This document shows positions 1 to 8,116 of a stretch of DNA of 64,000 nt, piece after piece. The notes below the pieces were generated by a model, which worked only from the letters and a program-made list of their open reading frames with translations, was not told the origin of the DNA and did no database searches. The position numbers and the translations under genes were made by a program. Numbering within the stretch: the stretch's first letter is position 1; every line of letters begins with the position of its first letter. Origin of the DNA: Shewanella avicenniae (GTDB taxonomy: Bacteria > Pseudomonadota > Gammaproteobacteria > Enterobacterales > Shewanellaceae); assembly GCF_017354945.1 (NCBI RefSeq), contig NZ_CP071503.1, forward strand, positions 3,038,001 to 3,102,000, read 5' to 3'.

Positions 1-1
1 C

Positions 2-223
2 ATCACCGAACGAATTGCCGACCTTGCAGTATCTGTCAGCAGTATCGCAAGTGCGACCGAGCAACAAAGTTCTGTGGCGGAAGATGTGACCCGTAATCTT
101 CACGAGATCAGTGAATTAGCCCGAGAAGGGGAAGAGCGAGCCAGCAGTACAGTGACATCGGCTGATGAGTTAGCCTCGCTGGCATCAACCCTTAAACGCC
201 AAATTAGTGTGTTCAAGGTATAA
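2..223 (+). CDS. Methyl-accepting chemotaxis protein, C-terminal end (partial)
   Basis: The reading frame is open from the window edge to a TAA stop and encodes the last 73 residues of a chemotaxis receptor. The segment ATEQQSSVAEDVTRNLHEIS is typical of the conserved cytoplasmic signalling and methylation coiled coil of MCPs, followed by a helical region rich in Ala, Ser and Glu that ends in KRQISVFKV. This part would contact CheA/CheW and carry methylation sites. The sensor domain lies outside the window, so the ligand cannot be named. A terminator-like hairpin follows. Confidence 0.85.
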   Translation: MTERIADLAVSVSSIASATEQQSSVAEDVTRNLHEISELAREGEERASSTVTSADELASLASTLKRQISVFKV

Positions 224-251
224 GCTGATTTAGCGCAGTCAAGCACGACGA

Positions 252-288
252 AAAAGGGCTATTACGGTTAAATCCTAATAGCCCTTTT
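252..288. terminator. Bidirectional intrinsic terminator between the MCP gene and ybaY
   Basis: A 13-bp perfect inverted repeat, AAAAGGGCTATTA / TAATAGCCCTTTT, has an 11-nt loop and A/T runs on both outer sides. It lies between convergent genes and could end transcription from both. Confidence 0.8.
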
Positions 289-322
289 AGTTTATGCGGC
301 GTGATTAAACGACGAAAACCGC

Positions 323-727
323 TTACTTCAAACTCTCAATTGGTACTGCCTTCATCATCACTTCAACGGTGTTCTTACCATTATTCACTACAGGGTATTT
401 ATCGTAAGTCTGAAAAATCACCTTGTGTTGATACTCAATCAGCGCCACAACGCCATAGTTAATTTTTGGGCTAATGGTGTCAGCGGGCAAAATGAATTTG
501 AAGGGGACTGGCGCACGCGCCACGTTAAAGGTTTTCTGCGCAATAATCGCGCCCGGCGTATCGAGGTCGATCACGGCAATAGTAATTGAACAGCCCGGCG
601 GCAATGCCAATTTTTCACGATAACCAGCCGCACCGTTAATCACTACAGGCGCGGAGGGTTCCACAGTGACGCAACCCGCGATGGTACTGAACAACAAGGC
701 GGCAAAAACACCTTTAACCCAATTCAT
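323..727 (-). CDS. ybaY: YbaY-like lipoprotein
   Basis: This encodes a 134-residue lipoprotein precursor. The N-terminus has a short hydrophobic segment ending in a lipobox (STIAGC), so the mature protein should be anchored by an acylated Cys. The rest (PPGCSITIAVIDLDTP..., VPFKFILP) resembles the single beta-sandwich domain of the YbaY/YscW family. It starts 2 nt after tesB, and the same tesB/ybaY neighbourhood occurs in E. coli. A frame opening at a TTG 6 nt upstream is possible, but the ATG has an AGGA Shine-Dalgarno at proper spacing. The molecular role of the family is poorly known. Confidence 0.75.
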   Translation of the reverse strand: MNWVKGVFAALLFSTIAGCVTVEPSAPVVINGAAGYREKLALPPGCSITIAVIDLDTPGAIIAQKTFNVARAPVPFKFILPADTISPKINYGVVALIEYQHKVIFQTYDKYPVVNNGKNTVEVMMKAVPIESLK

Positions 728-729
728 AT

Positions 730-1608
730 TCAATCCTTTTTGCCATGAGGGTCAGTTAAACGCATCAAGCCTTCTTGCGTTGCGGAGGCAATTAATCGGC
801 CTTGCAGGTCAAAGAACTGACCGCGCACATAGCCTCGGCCACCACAAGCGTTTGGACTTTCAATCGCGTACAAAATCCATTCATTGAGGTTAACTGGGCG
901 ATGGAACCAGATGGAATGGTCAATGGTTGCCATGCGCATACCCGGCGTTAAAAATGACACGCCATGAGGCTGAGCGGCAGTAACTAAGAAATTGAAGTCG
1001 GATGCATAGGCGAGCATATAGTCATGCATATCGTGATCGAGCGGCAATTTACCGTTGGCACGCATCCATACATAGCGATGCGGTTCCGTGTCGTTAGGCG
1101 CAACCGGCGTTAATGGGTTAACCAAGCGCATCTCGATCGGTGCATCTGCCATAAATTTCTCAAGCATCTTTGGCGGCACTTTATCACGCAAAGTCATCGC
1201 CAGCTCTTGCTGATTTAGCAGCCCTTCTGGGCCACGAACATCCGGCATAGTGGATTGATGCTCAAAACCTTTTTCTTCGGTTTGAAAGGAGCAGGTCATG
1301 TAGAAAATCGGCCGGCCTTTTTGTACGGCTTTGACGCGTCGAGCGCTAAAACTGCCACCATCGCGCACATTTTCAACGTCGTAAATAATCGGTAATTTTT
1401 CATCACCGGCACGCAGAAAATAGGAATGCAATGAGTGCACTTTACGTTCGGCTGGCACAGTTTGACGCGCGGCACTTAATGCTTGACCCATCACTTGACC
1501 GCCAAACACATGGCCAAAACCTAAGTCCTGACTCTGCCCACGATACCAACCCGTTTCAATCCGTTCTAATGCCAATAATGACATTAACTCATCTAACACA
1601 TGACTCAT
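730..1608 (-). CDS. tesB: Acyl-CoA thioesterase II
   Basis: The 292-residue product has the tandem hotdog fold of TesB, which hydrolyses medium- and long-chain acyl-CoAs to free fatty acid and CoA in the cytoplasm. The N-terminal hotdog contains GHVFGGQVMGQAL and the characteristic HSLHSYFLRAGD. The second hotdog carries LAYASDFNFL, with the Asp expected in the catalytic Asp/Thr/Gln site, and the C-terminal GRLIASATQEGLMR supplies the Gln region. Length matches E. coli TesB (286 aa). It is followed directly by ybaY and probably co-transcribed with it. Confidence 0.93.
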   Translation of the reverse strand: MSHVLDELMSLLALERIETGWYRGQSQDLGFGHVFGGQVMGQALSAARQTVPAERKVHSLHSYFLRAGDEKLPIIYDVENVRDGGSFSARRVKAVQKGRPIFYMTCSFQTEEKGFEHQSTMPDVRGPEGLLNQQELAMTLRDKVPPKMLEKFMADAPIEMRLVNPLTPVAPNDTEPHRYVWMRANGKLPLDHDMHDYMLAYASDFNFLVTAAQPHGVSFLTPGMRMATIDHSIWFHRPVNLNEWILYAIESPNACGGRGYVRGQFFDLQGRLIASATQEGLMRLTDPHGKKD

Positions 1609-1683
1609 GAATCACCCTGTACTGAAATCCTTCTGGCACAAAGATTACCGCAGACAGATGATTAAATACCAGCCCCACGCTCG

Positions 1684-2568
1684 TTACTCGAGCAAGACAC
1701 CGTGTTCTTTTGAAGCGGATCTAGCCCACCTAACAATCTGATCTTCGCCACTTTTACTTTCGTGTACCACGCTTGTTTCTTGAATTCGCGGCCAAGCTCG
1801 CAACACCGCTTCCGCAGTGCAATCGGCGGCAGGGAAATAGAAAGGTTTTGATTGAGTGATCACTGCGCGACTCACACTGCCAGCAGCGGCCAGAAGATGC
1901 TGCCCGGTCGGAGCTTCATCGCTTAACAAATAGGTCGCCACCGCGATAGGTGCTTCCATAGAGAACATTGGCGCGACATCAGAGGCAAGATGTTGACTGG
2001 TCATTGGCGTTAACGCATGGGCACACAAGGTATTTACGTGAATATTGTAGCCTTCGCCTTCTTGGCTCATACAACTGGCTAATCCCACCAGCCCCATTTT
2101 GGCCGTGGCATAAGCACACTCAAACTGGTCGCCAAATAAGCCGCTGGCGCCGGTTAACAACACAACGCGGCCATAGTTTTGTGCTTTCATCAGCGGCCAA
2201 AATGCACGACTCAGTAAAAATGCACCATCGAGATCAACATCAATCTGCCGCCGCCAATCGTGAGTGGCGACTTTTTCTAACTCGTTGGGCAGATGAATCC
2301 CAGCCGATAACACCAAACCATCCACCCGGCTATGCTTTGCCAGAATGTCTTTCGTCACTTGGTCAACTTGTGCCTCATCTGAGACATCGCATTGCCAGCA
2401 ACTCACCAAACCGCCCATGGCTTCAATGGCGGTTTTGATGTTGTGCGTCGAATGGTGATCTACAAGAATCAACCTAGTGCCGCGCTGAGCCAATGCAATC
2501 GCAAACGCTCTTCCTAGCCCTGAGGCTGCGCCGGTGATTAATATTGTTCGTTTATTAAAGCGTATCAT
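1684..2568 (-). CDS. SDR-family oxidoreductase, MFE-2/HSD17B4-like
   Basis: A 294-residue short-chain dehydrogenase. The Rossmann motif TGAASGLGRAFA lies near residue 12, LSAG near residue 89, and the catalytic Ser and Tyr-x3-Lys lie in TGASGLFGD and YATAKMGLVGLA. The sequence after the active site (SQEGEGYNIHVNTLCAHALTPMT) and the LLAAAGSVSRAVI segment resemble the hydroxyacyl-CoA dehydrogenase unit of multifunctional enzyme type 2 more than FabG. This suggests, but does not prove, a 3-hydroxyacyl-CoA substrate. The start is an ATG behind an AGGAGC Shine-Dalgarno. It is divergent from menA and next to tesB. Confidence 0.8.
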   Translation of the reverse strand: MIRFNKRTILITGAASGLGRAFAIALAQRGTRLILVDHHSTHNIKTAIEAMGGLVSCWQCDVSDEAQVDQVTKDILAKHSRVDGLVLSAGIHLPNELEKVATHDWRRQIDVDLDGAFLLSRAFWPLMKAQNYGRVVLLTGASGLFGDQFECAYATAKMGLVGLASCMSQEGEGYNIHVNTLCAHALTPMTSQHLASDVAPMFSMEAPIAVATYLLSDEAPTGQHLLAAAGSVSRAVITQSKPFYFPAADCTAEAVLRAWPRIQETSVVHESKSGEDQIVRWARSASKEHGVLLE

Positions 2569-2789
2569 AACCGCTCCTATCGGTTAGTTATCGCCTCAAT
2601 CTGTAGGTAAAACCTCAGACCATCCGTGAACACCTCATCAGTATGGAAGTATTTTGGGAGCTTCACCCAGCCGCAAATGTGCGCTAATTCAAACTCTTTT
2701 ACATGCATTAATCCTGTTGTACTAACTTTCGCAACAGAAATTGTTATCCTATAACGATATGTATGTTGTGATGAGTTGGCTTATTTAGA

Positions 2790-3665
2790 ATGAATCCTTG
2801 GATCCTCGCCATTAGACCTCGTACCCTTCCCGCCGCCGCAGGACCGTTACTCGTAGGTAATTTTTTAGCGCTACCGCTGGAGAAGTTCAGCATTTGGGTG
2901 GCCATTGCCTCTATGGCATGCGCCTTGTTACTGCAAATTGCGGTGAATTTGGCCAATGATTATTTTGACCACAAAAACGGGATTGATACCGAAGAGCGCG
3001 TTGGCCCCGTGCGAGTCACCCAAAGTGGCTTACTGCCGGCACACGCTGTACGCAATGCGATGACCCTCTGCTTACTGCTATCGCTGGCGGTCGGTTCTTA
3101 TCTGATTTGGCACGGTGGTTGGCCAATCGCCATTCTTGCTGCAGCCTCGATGTTAGGCGCTTTAGGTTACAGCGGCGGCCCTTACCCATTAGCCTCTCAC
3201 GGCTTAGGTGAACTGGCAGCCTTTGTCTTCTTCGGCTTAGTTGCGGTTGTTGGCAGTTACTATCTGCAAGCTGGGGAAACCACCGCTGCGTCTTGGTTAC
3301 TCGGCAGCGCCGTTGGGCTACTCAATGCCGCCATTATGTTGGTGAATAACACCCGCGATATCTTCACTGATACCAAAGCCGGGAAGAAAACCTTAGCGGT
3401 GCGAATTGGCGAAGCCCAAGCAAAAGTGATGTATCAGGCGTTGGTCTATCTGCCGTTTGGCTTAATTATCGCAGGTTTCTTGTTAGGGCAACTGCCAGGG
3501 TTACCTGTCTTGTTGACTGGCCTATCCTTGATTATGGCACGCAAGTTATCATCTGATTTTTATCAGTATTCTGGCGCATCATTGAACCCATTGTTGGGTA
3601 AAACCGCCAAATTAACCATGATGTTTAGCGCGCTGTTCAGCTTTGGCTTAGTGTTTGGCGTGTAA
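2790..3665 (+). CDS. menA: 1,4-dihydroxy-2-naphthoate polyprenyltransferase
   Basis: A 291-residue integral membrane UbiA-superfamily prenyltransferase. MenA attaches the polyprenyl chain to DHNA to make demethylmenaquinone, the quinone needed for anaerobic respiration. The N-terminus (MNPWILAIRPRTLPAAAGP) is characteristic of MenA. The first Asp-rich motif is seen in NLANDYFDHKNGID and the second in NNTRDIFTDTKAGKKT, which bind Mg-diphosphate. Several hydrophobic helices follow one another to the C-terminus. The gene stands alone, divergent from the SDR gene, and ends in a strong terminator shared with gnd. Confidence 0.95.
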   Translation: MNPWILAIRPRTLPAAAGPLLVGNFLALPLEKFSIWVAIASMACALLLQIAVNLANDYFDHKNGIDTEERVGPVRVTQSGLLPAHAVRNAMTLCLLLSLAVGSYLIWHGGWPIAILAAASMLGALGYSGGPYPLASHGLGELAAFVFFGLVAVVGSYYLQAGETTAASWLLGSAVGLLNAAIMLVNNTRDIFTDTKAGKKTLAVRIGEAQAKVMYQALVYLPFGLIIAGFLLGQLPGLPVLLTGLSLIMARKLSSDFYQYSGASLNPLLGKTAKLTMMFSALFSFGLVFGV

Positions 3666-3689
3666 CGCAAACCGCAAATTTCACCCATT

Positions 3690-3717
3690 AAAAAGGCTTC
3701 CAATTGGAAGCCTTTTT
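3690..3717. terminator. Bidirectional terminator between menA and gnd
   Basis: Inverted repeat AAAAAGGCTTCC / GGAAGCCTTTTT with a 4-nt AATT loop and A/T tracts on both sides, placed between convergent genes. Confidence 0.9.
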
Positions 3718-3738
3718 GCTGCAATCACTACGGATGCC

Positions 3739-5268
3739 TTAGTTGATTTTCACCAACTTACGTGGCGATTCACTCCACGTGATGTGGTAGAACTCGCCTT
3801 TAGGTGCATCAACCCGTTCAAAGGTGTGTGAACCAAAGAAATCACGTTGACCTTGCAGCAGGTTGGCAGGTAACACTTCACAACGCAGCGAATCAAAATA
3901 CGCCAACGCTGAGCTGATGCAAGGAACCGGAATACCCTTGATCACCGCTTGGGCAACCACTTGGCGCCATTGACCTTGCAGTTCGTTCAACTTAGAAGCA
4001 AAACCCTCGGCCAACAACAAGTTGCTCAGGTTATCGTTCGCTTCAAACGCATCACTGATGGTACTGAGGAAGCCAGCACGAATGATACAACCTGCGCGCC
4101 AGATGCGGGCAATGGCCGCGTAATCCAACTCCCAGTGTTGCTCTTTGGCTTGCATAGCAATCATTTGGAAGCCTTGCGCGTAAGCGGTCACTTTCGCACA
4201 GTACAAGGCCGCTTCTAAGGCATCGATGGTTTGCTGTTGTTCTTCCGCTGATACCGGCGCAATCGCAGGGCCTTTCAATGAAGAGGCCAATTGCAAACGC
4301 AGATCTTTTTGAGTGCTCATTGAACGCGCATACACAGCTTCAGCAATCGTTGACGCTGGGCAACCCAGTTGCAAACTGCTCACCGCAGTCCACAGGCCAG
4401 TACCTTTTTGACCGGCTTTATCGAGAATAATCTCAACCAGTGGTTTTTCGGTTTGAGGGTCAACTTGGCGCAACACTTCAGCACTGATCTCAATCAGATA
4501 GCTGTTCAGCACGCCTTTATTCCAGCGTTCAAACACTTCGGCAATCTGCACTGTGCTCATGCCCAGACCGGTTTGCATAAAGTGGAAGGTTTCGCAGATC
4601 AGCTGCATATCGGCGTATTCAATACCGTTGTGCACCATTTTTACGTAGTGACCTGAGCCTGCTGGGCCGATGTAAGCGGTACAAGGTTCACCTTGTTCAA
4701 TTACATCACCTGGCTGATGGCGCTCTAATGGCTTACCAGTTTCGTTGTCAACTTTGGCAGCAATGGCAGTAAAGATTGGTGCGATACGATCCCACGCGGC
4801 TTTATCGCCACTCGGCATCAATGAAGGTCCAAAACGTGCGCCGACTTCACCACCGGATACTGCTGAGCTAAAGAAGGTCAACTTGCCTTGGTAATGTTTT
4901 TCGCGCGCGACGGTGTCCGTCCACAAGCTGTTACCGGTATCGATCACGATATCTTCAGCAATCGCGCCGGCTTCAATCAAAGCATCACAAATGCTGTCGA
5001 CCGCTCGACCCGCTGGCACTGATAACAAGAAGACGCGCGGCGCTTTAACGCTGGCAAGGATTTCCGCCAAAGATTCAACGCCGAATAGACGTTGCTCACG
5101 GCCGGCAACTTCAGTTGCAGCTTGATGTTCGGCTGCTTCAACTTTGGCCTTATCAAGGTCAAACGCAGCAACAGAAAAACCATTATCAACGATATTAAGC
5201 GCGAGATTTTTACCCATAACGCCCAGACCGATCACACCGATATCTGCTGCTTCAAACTTGGATTTCAT
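3739..5268 (-). CDS. gnd: 6-phosphogluconate dehydrogenase (decarboxylating)
   Basis: A 509-residue enzyme of the oxidative pentose phosphate pathway that converts 6-phosphogluconate and NADP to ribulose 5-phosphate, CO2 and NADPH. The dinucleotide-binding motif is GVIGLGVMGKNLALNI. The substrate and catalytic segments are SAVSGGEVGARFGPSLMP and GSGHYVKMVHNGIEY, with KAGQKGTGLW downstream. It is about 40 residues longer than E. coli Gnd, including an insertion near residue 190-205 (ETGKPLERHQPGDVIEQGEP). The ATG at 5268 is preferred over an upstream TTG at 5283 because the dehydrogenase fold begins just after it and GGTGGA precedes it. Confidence 0.93.
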   Translation of the reverse strand: MKSKFEAADIGVIGLGVMGKNLALNIVDNGFSVAAFDLDKAKVEAAEHQAATEVAGREQRLFGVESLAEILASVKAPRVFLLSVPAGRAVDSICDALIEAGAIAEDIVIDTGNSLWTDTVAREKHYQGKLTFFSSAVSGGEVGARFGPSLMPSGDKAAWDRIAPIFTAIAAKVDNETGKPLERHQPGDVIEQGEPCTAYIGPAGSGHYVKMVHNGIEYADMQLICETFHFMQTGLGMSTVQIAEVFERWNKGVLNSYLIEISAEVLRQVDPQTEKPLVEIILDKAGQKGTGLWTAVSSLQLGCPASTIAEAVYARSMSTQKDLRLQLASSLKGPAIAPVSAEEQQQTIDALEAALYCAKVTAYAQGFQMIAMQAKEQHWELDYAAIARIWRAGCIIRAGFLSTISDAFEANDNLSNLLLAEGFASKLNELQGQWRQVVAQAVIKGIPVPCISSALAYFDSLRCEVLPANLLQGQRDFFGSHTFERVDAPKGEFYHITWSESPRKLVKIN

Positions 5269-5423
5269 AGTGTTTTCCACCAACTACTGCGACCACATGT
5301 ACAAAAAATGTGCTACACATCCGATAATTACAAGCATTTTACTTAATCAGTCATTGCCGATGCAAACAGATAGTTGCGATGTTTGTTAAAGAGAAAAACG
5401 ATTGGGATCTTTAACGCTAATAA

Positions 5424-5447
5424 AAAGACCCGCAAAAGCGGGTCTTT
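5424..5447 (-). terminator. Terminator downstream of prpE
   Basis: Inverted repeat AAAGACCCGC / GCGGGTCTTT with an AAAA loop, 20 nt beyond the prpE stop codon. On the minus strand it ends in a T tract. Confidence 0.85.
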
Positions 5448-5466
5448 CTCACCAATAAATATGCAA

Positions 5467-7383
5467 TTAGGCGTGCTGTTTCAGCAACGCATCGGCATAT
5501 CCCATTCGCGTTAATGCGCTACGAACAAGGTCAAGCGTTTGTGGATCTTCAATGGTGGCTGGCGGCGTAAACTCTTTGTTGTCAGCAATTTTACGCATGG
5601 TGCCACGCAGAATCTTCCCAGAACGGGTTTTTGGCAGTTTCTGCACTGCACTCACCAGTTTAAACGCAGCCACAGGACCAATTTCCTGCCTGACCAAAGC
5701 AACTAACTCTTTGTGGAGTTGGTCTTCACCGATGTCGACCCCATTTTTAAGTACCACCAAGCCAAGTGGCACCTGCCCTTTCAAGGTGTCATCCACGCCA
5801 ATCACCGCGGCTTCAGCAACTGCCGGATGCTGGCACAACACCTCTTCAAAGCGGCCGGTAGACAAGCGGTGGCCAGCGACGTTAATAATGTCGTCAATAC
5901 GGCTCATAATGTAGAGGTATCCCTCTTCATCCATATAGCCCGCATCACCGGTGAGGTAATAGCCGGGATACATGCTGAGATAACTGTCGACGTAACGTTT
6001 ATCGTTTTGCCAAAGGGTTGTCAGCGTGCCTGGCGGTAACGGCAATTTAATCGAGACGTTGCCAGACTTCCCCGCTGGCACTTGCTCACCAAATTCATCA
6101 AGTACTTCAACTTGATAACCCGGTACTGCACGTGCAGGCGAACCCGGCTTAATGGTGATCTGCTCAACCCCCATCAAGTTCGCTGCAACCGGCCAACCGG
6201 TTTCGGTTTGCCACCAATGGTCGATGACCGGTTTGCCTAACTTCGCTGATGACCAGTTTAAGGTGTCAGGGTCGCAACGCTCACCCGCCAAGAACAGCGC
6301 GCTCAAGCAGCTGAGATCGGCCTTTTTGACATACTCGCCATTTGGGTCTTCGCGTTTGATGGCACGAATCGCCGTAGGCGCTGTAAAAAAGACTTTAACT
6401 TGATAGCGCTCAATGGTTTTCCAAAACACGCCCGGATCGGGCGTACCGACTGGCTTACCCTCGTATAACACTGTGGTGGCACCTACTAACAGCGGTGCAT
6501 ACACAATATAAGAGTGACCAACCACCCAACCTACGTCAGATGCAGCCCAGAAGGTATCACCCGCTTCAATGTCATAGATATGTTTCATTGACCAAGCGAG
6601 AGCGACCGCATGACCGCCATTATCACGTACCACCCCTTTTGGCTGCCCTGTGGTGCCCGAGGTGTACAAAATATACAGCGGGTCAGTCGCCTCTACCGCC
6701 ACGCAGTCAACGGCTTGAGCTTTGCAAACGGATTGTTGCCAGTCTTGATCGCGAGGTGCGGTTAACTCAGCCTGATATTGGCTGCGTTGCAAAATAAGAC
6801 AGTTGGCTGGTTTATGTTCAGATTGATCCAATGCTTTATCGAGCAACGGCTTATATGGCACAACACCTGACGGCTCAACCCCACATGACGCGCTTAACAC
6901 CAATTTGGGTTTCGCGTCATTGATACGGGTTGCCAGTTCGTTGGCGGCAAAACCACCGAACACCACCGAGTGAATCGCACCTAAACGCGCACAAGCCAGC
7001 ATGGCGTAAACGGTTTCAGGGATCATCGGCATGTAGATCACCACGCGATCGCCTTTGGTCACCCCTATCGACTGCATGTAGCCCGCTAAGCGACTGACTT
7101 GCGCCAATAACTCGTTATAGGTCACCGCGTATTCAGTATCCGTCACCGGACTGAAATAACGGATAGCGTATTGCTCACCTCGGCCGTTGTTGACGTGGCG
7201 GTCAACAGCATTGAAGCATGTGTTAAGTTGTCCTTGACTGAACCAGCGATAAAACGGCTTATTACTCTCGTCTAGTACAGTTTCCCAGGGCTGGTACCAG
7301 TCAATTAACTTGGCACTCTCGCCCCAAAATGCGTTTTTGTCTTCGAGCGACATTTTATACAGGGCTAAACCTGGATCTGTCAT
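5467..7383 (-). CDS. prpE: Propionyl-CoA synthetase (PrpE/ACSS3-type acyl-CoA ligase)
   Basis: A 638-residue AMP-forming short-chain acyl-CoA synthetase. It activates propionate or a similar short acid with ATP and CoA through an acyl-adenylate. Seen in order: an ACS N-terminal domain (FYRWFSQGQLNTCFNAVDRHV), the P-loop YILYTSGTTGQPKGVV, the acyl-pocket region DHWWQTETGWP, the hinge region YLTGDAGYMDEEGYLYIMSR, and the C-terminal acetylatable lysine in LPKTRSGKILRGTMR. The sequence is closer to PrpE/ACSS3 than to Acs. A strong GGGAGG Shine-Dalgarno precedes the ATG. It is divergent from liuR, sharing a region with a LiuR-like site, which suggests control with propionyl-CoA-yielding branched-chain catabolism. 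The exact substrate is inferred. Confidence 0.85.
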   Translation of the reverse strand: MTDPGLALYKMSLEDKNAFWGESAKLIDWYQPWETVLDESNKPFYRWFSQGQLNTCFNAVDRHVNNGRGEQYAIRYFSPVTDTEYAVTYNELLAQVSRLAGYMQSIGVTKGDRVVIYMPMIPETVYAMLACARLGAIHSVVFGGFAANELATRINDAKPKLVLSASCGVEPSGVVPYKPLLDKALDQSEHKPANCLILQRSQYQAELTAPRDQDWQQSVCKAQAVDCVAVEATDPLYILYTSGTTGQPKGVVRDNGGHAVALAWSMKHIYDIEAGDTFWAASDVGWVVGHSYIVYAPLLVGATTVLYEGKPVGTPDPGVFWKTIERYQVKVFFTAPTAIRAIKREDPNGEYVKKADLSCLSALFLAGERCDPDTLNWSSAKLGKPVIDHWWQTETGWPVAANLMGVEQITIKPGSPARAVPGYQVEVLDEFGEQVPAGKSGNVSIKLPLPPGTLTTLWQNDKRYVDSYLSMYPGYYLTGDAGYMDEEGYLYIMSRIDDIINVAGHRLSTGRFEEVLCQHPAVAEAAVIGVDDTLKGQVPLGLVVLKNGVDIGEDQLHKELVALVRQEIGPVAAFKLVSAVQKLPKTRSGKILRGTMRKIADNKEFTPPATIEDPQTLDLVRSALTRMGYADALLKQHA

Positions 7384-7557
7384 TCAACTGTCCTCCCACG
7401 GACTGCCTTTCGGCAAAAACACCCCTTCCTTCCCCACGCTCATTATGAGTTGCTTTTTTAAGCACTCCCTATTAGACGTTAGCCTAAAACCCTGAAATAA
7501 TCGGGGGAATCGCTAAATCACATCTCATCTACCGCTGTTGGCGCAATTTTTAAAAAC

Positions 7558-7577
7558 TTGTCTAAAATTAGACAAGG
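7558..7577. promoter_or_regulatory. Perfect inverted repeat in the prpE-liuR intergenic region
   Basis: CTTGTCTA-AAAT-TAGACAAG has 8-bp perfect arms. It lies about 175 nt from the prpE start and about 75 nt from liuR, just upstream of the LiuR-like site. It may be a second operator or a hairpin in the prpE leader. No terminator-type T tract follows. Confidence 0.45.
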
Positions 7578-7582
7578 TCTTC

Positions 7583-7598
7583 TTTACCTTTACGTAAA
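7583..7598. promoter_or_regulatory. LiuR-like operator upstream of liuR
   Basis: TTTACCTTTACGTAAA is a 16-bp near-palindrome with one mismatch to the TTTACGTTTACGTAAA pattern I associate with the LiuR (MerR-family) regulon of Shewanella. It lies 53 nt upstream of liuR, where a MerR-type regulator would bind between promoter elements. A related site is found upstream of etfB. The match to LiuR is from memory of the family motif, not from a search. Confidence 0.65.
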
Positions 7599-7650
7599 CT
7601 TCGGATATCGTGACAGCGTTGTTGTAAATTTTTGCAGGAAGCCGTAGCAC

Positions 7651-8052
7651 ATGAGTATTAAGCCGAGTCCATCTACTTCTTTTTCAATCAGTGACTTATC
7701 AAAAGAATTTGATATCACCACAAGAAGTATTCGTTTTTACGAGGATCAAGGACTGCTTAAGCCAAAACGCCGTGGCCAAACCCGCATTTACAGCATGAAG
7801 GATCGCGTCCGTCTGAAGTTGATTTTACGAGGAAAAAGACTGGGGTTTTCTCTATCAGAGACACGCACGTTGTTTGAGTTGTACGATGCCGAAAAAGGCA
7901 GCACTTCACAATTGAACACTATGCTGAAGCTGATAGAGGATAAGAAAACCGCCTTGCAACAGCAGATGGACGACATCAAAATTGTGTTGATGGAATTATC
8001 TTCCGCAGAAAACCAATGTCGTCAGGCACTTGCAGATATTTCTGATAAGTAA
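7651..8052 (+). CDS. liuR: MerR-family regulator of leucine/isovalerate catabolism
   Basis: A 133-residue MerR-family transcription factor. Residues about 12-35 (SISDLSKEFDITTRSIRFYE) form the winged helix-turn-helix, followed by DQGLLKPKRRGQTRIYS and a long dimerisation coiled coil. It lacks a large effector domain, as in other LiuR proteins. LiuR controls the leucine degradation genes that follow it, and the gene is probably autoregulated through the near-palindrome upstream. Translated in the same direction as liuA, 64 nt away. Confidence 0.9.
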   Translation: MSIKPSPSTSFSISDLSKEFDITTRSIRFYEDQGLLKPKRRGQTRIYSMKDRVRLKLILRGKRLGFSLSETRTLFELYDAEKGSTSQLNTMLKLIEDKKTALQQQMDDIKIVLMELSSAENQCRQALADISDK

Positions 8053-8116
8053 TATCACAAGTTAAGCGTGCCATCTCTGCGCTGATGTAAGGCAATATCA
8101 GTGATGGAGAATGCCC

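Noticed and set aside
1968-2438. 156-codon open frame opposite the SDR gene
   Set aside because: Antisense to a gene with clear Rossmann and catalytic motifs.
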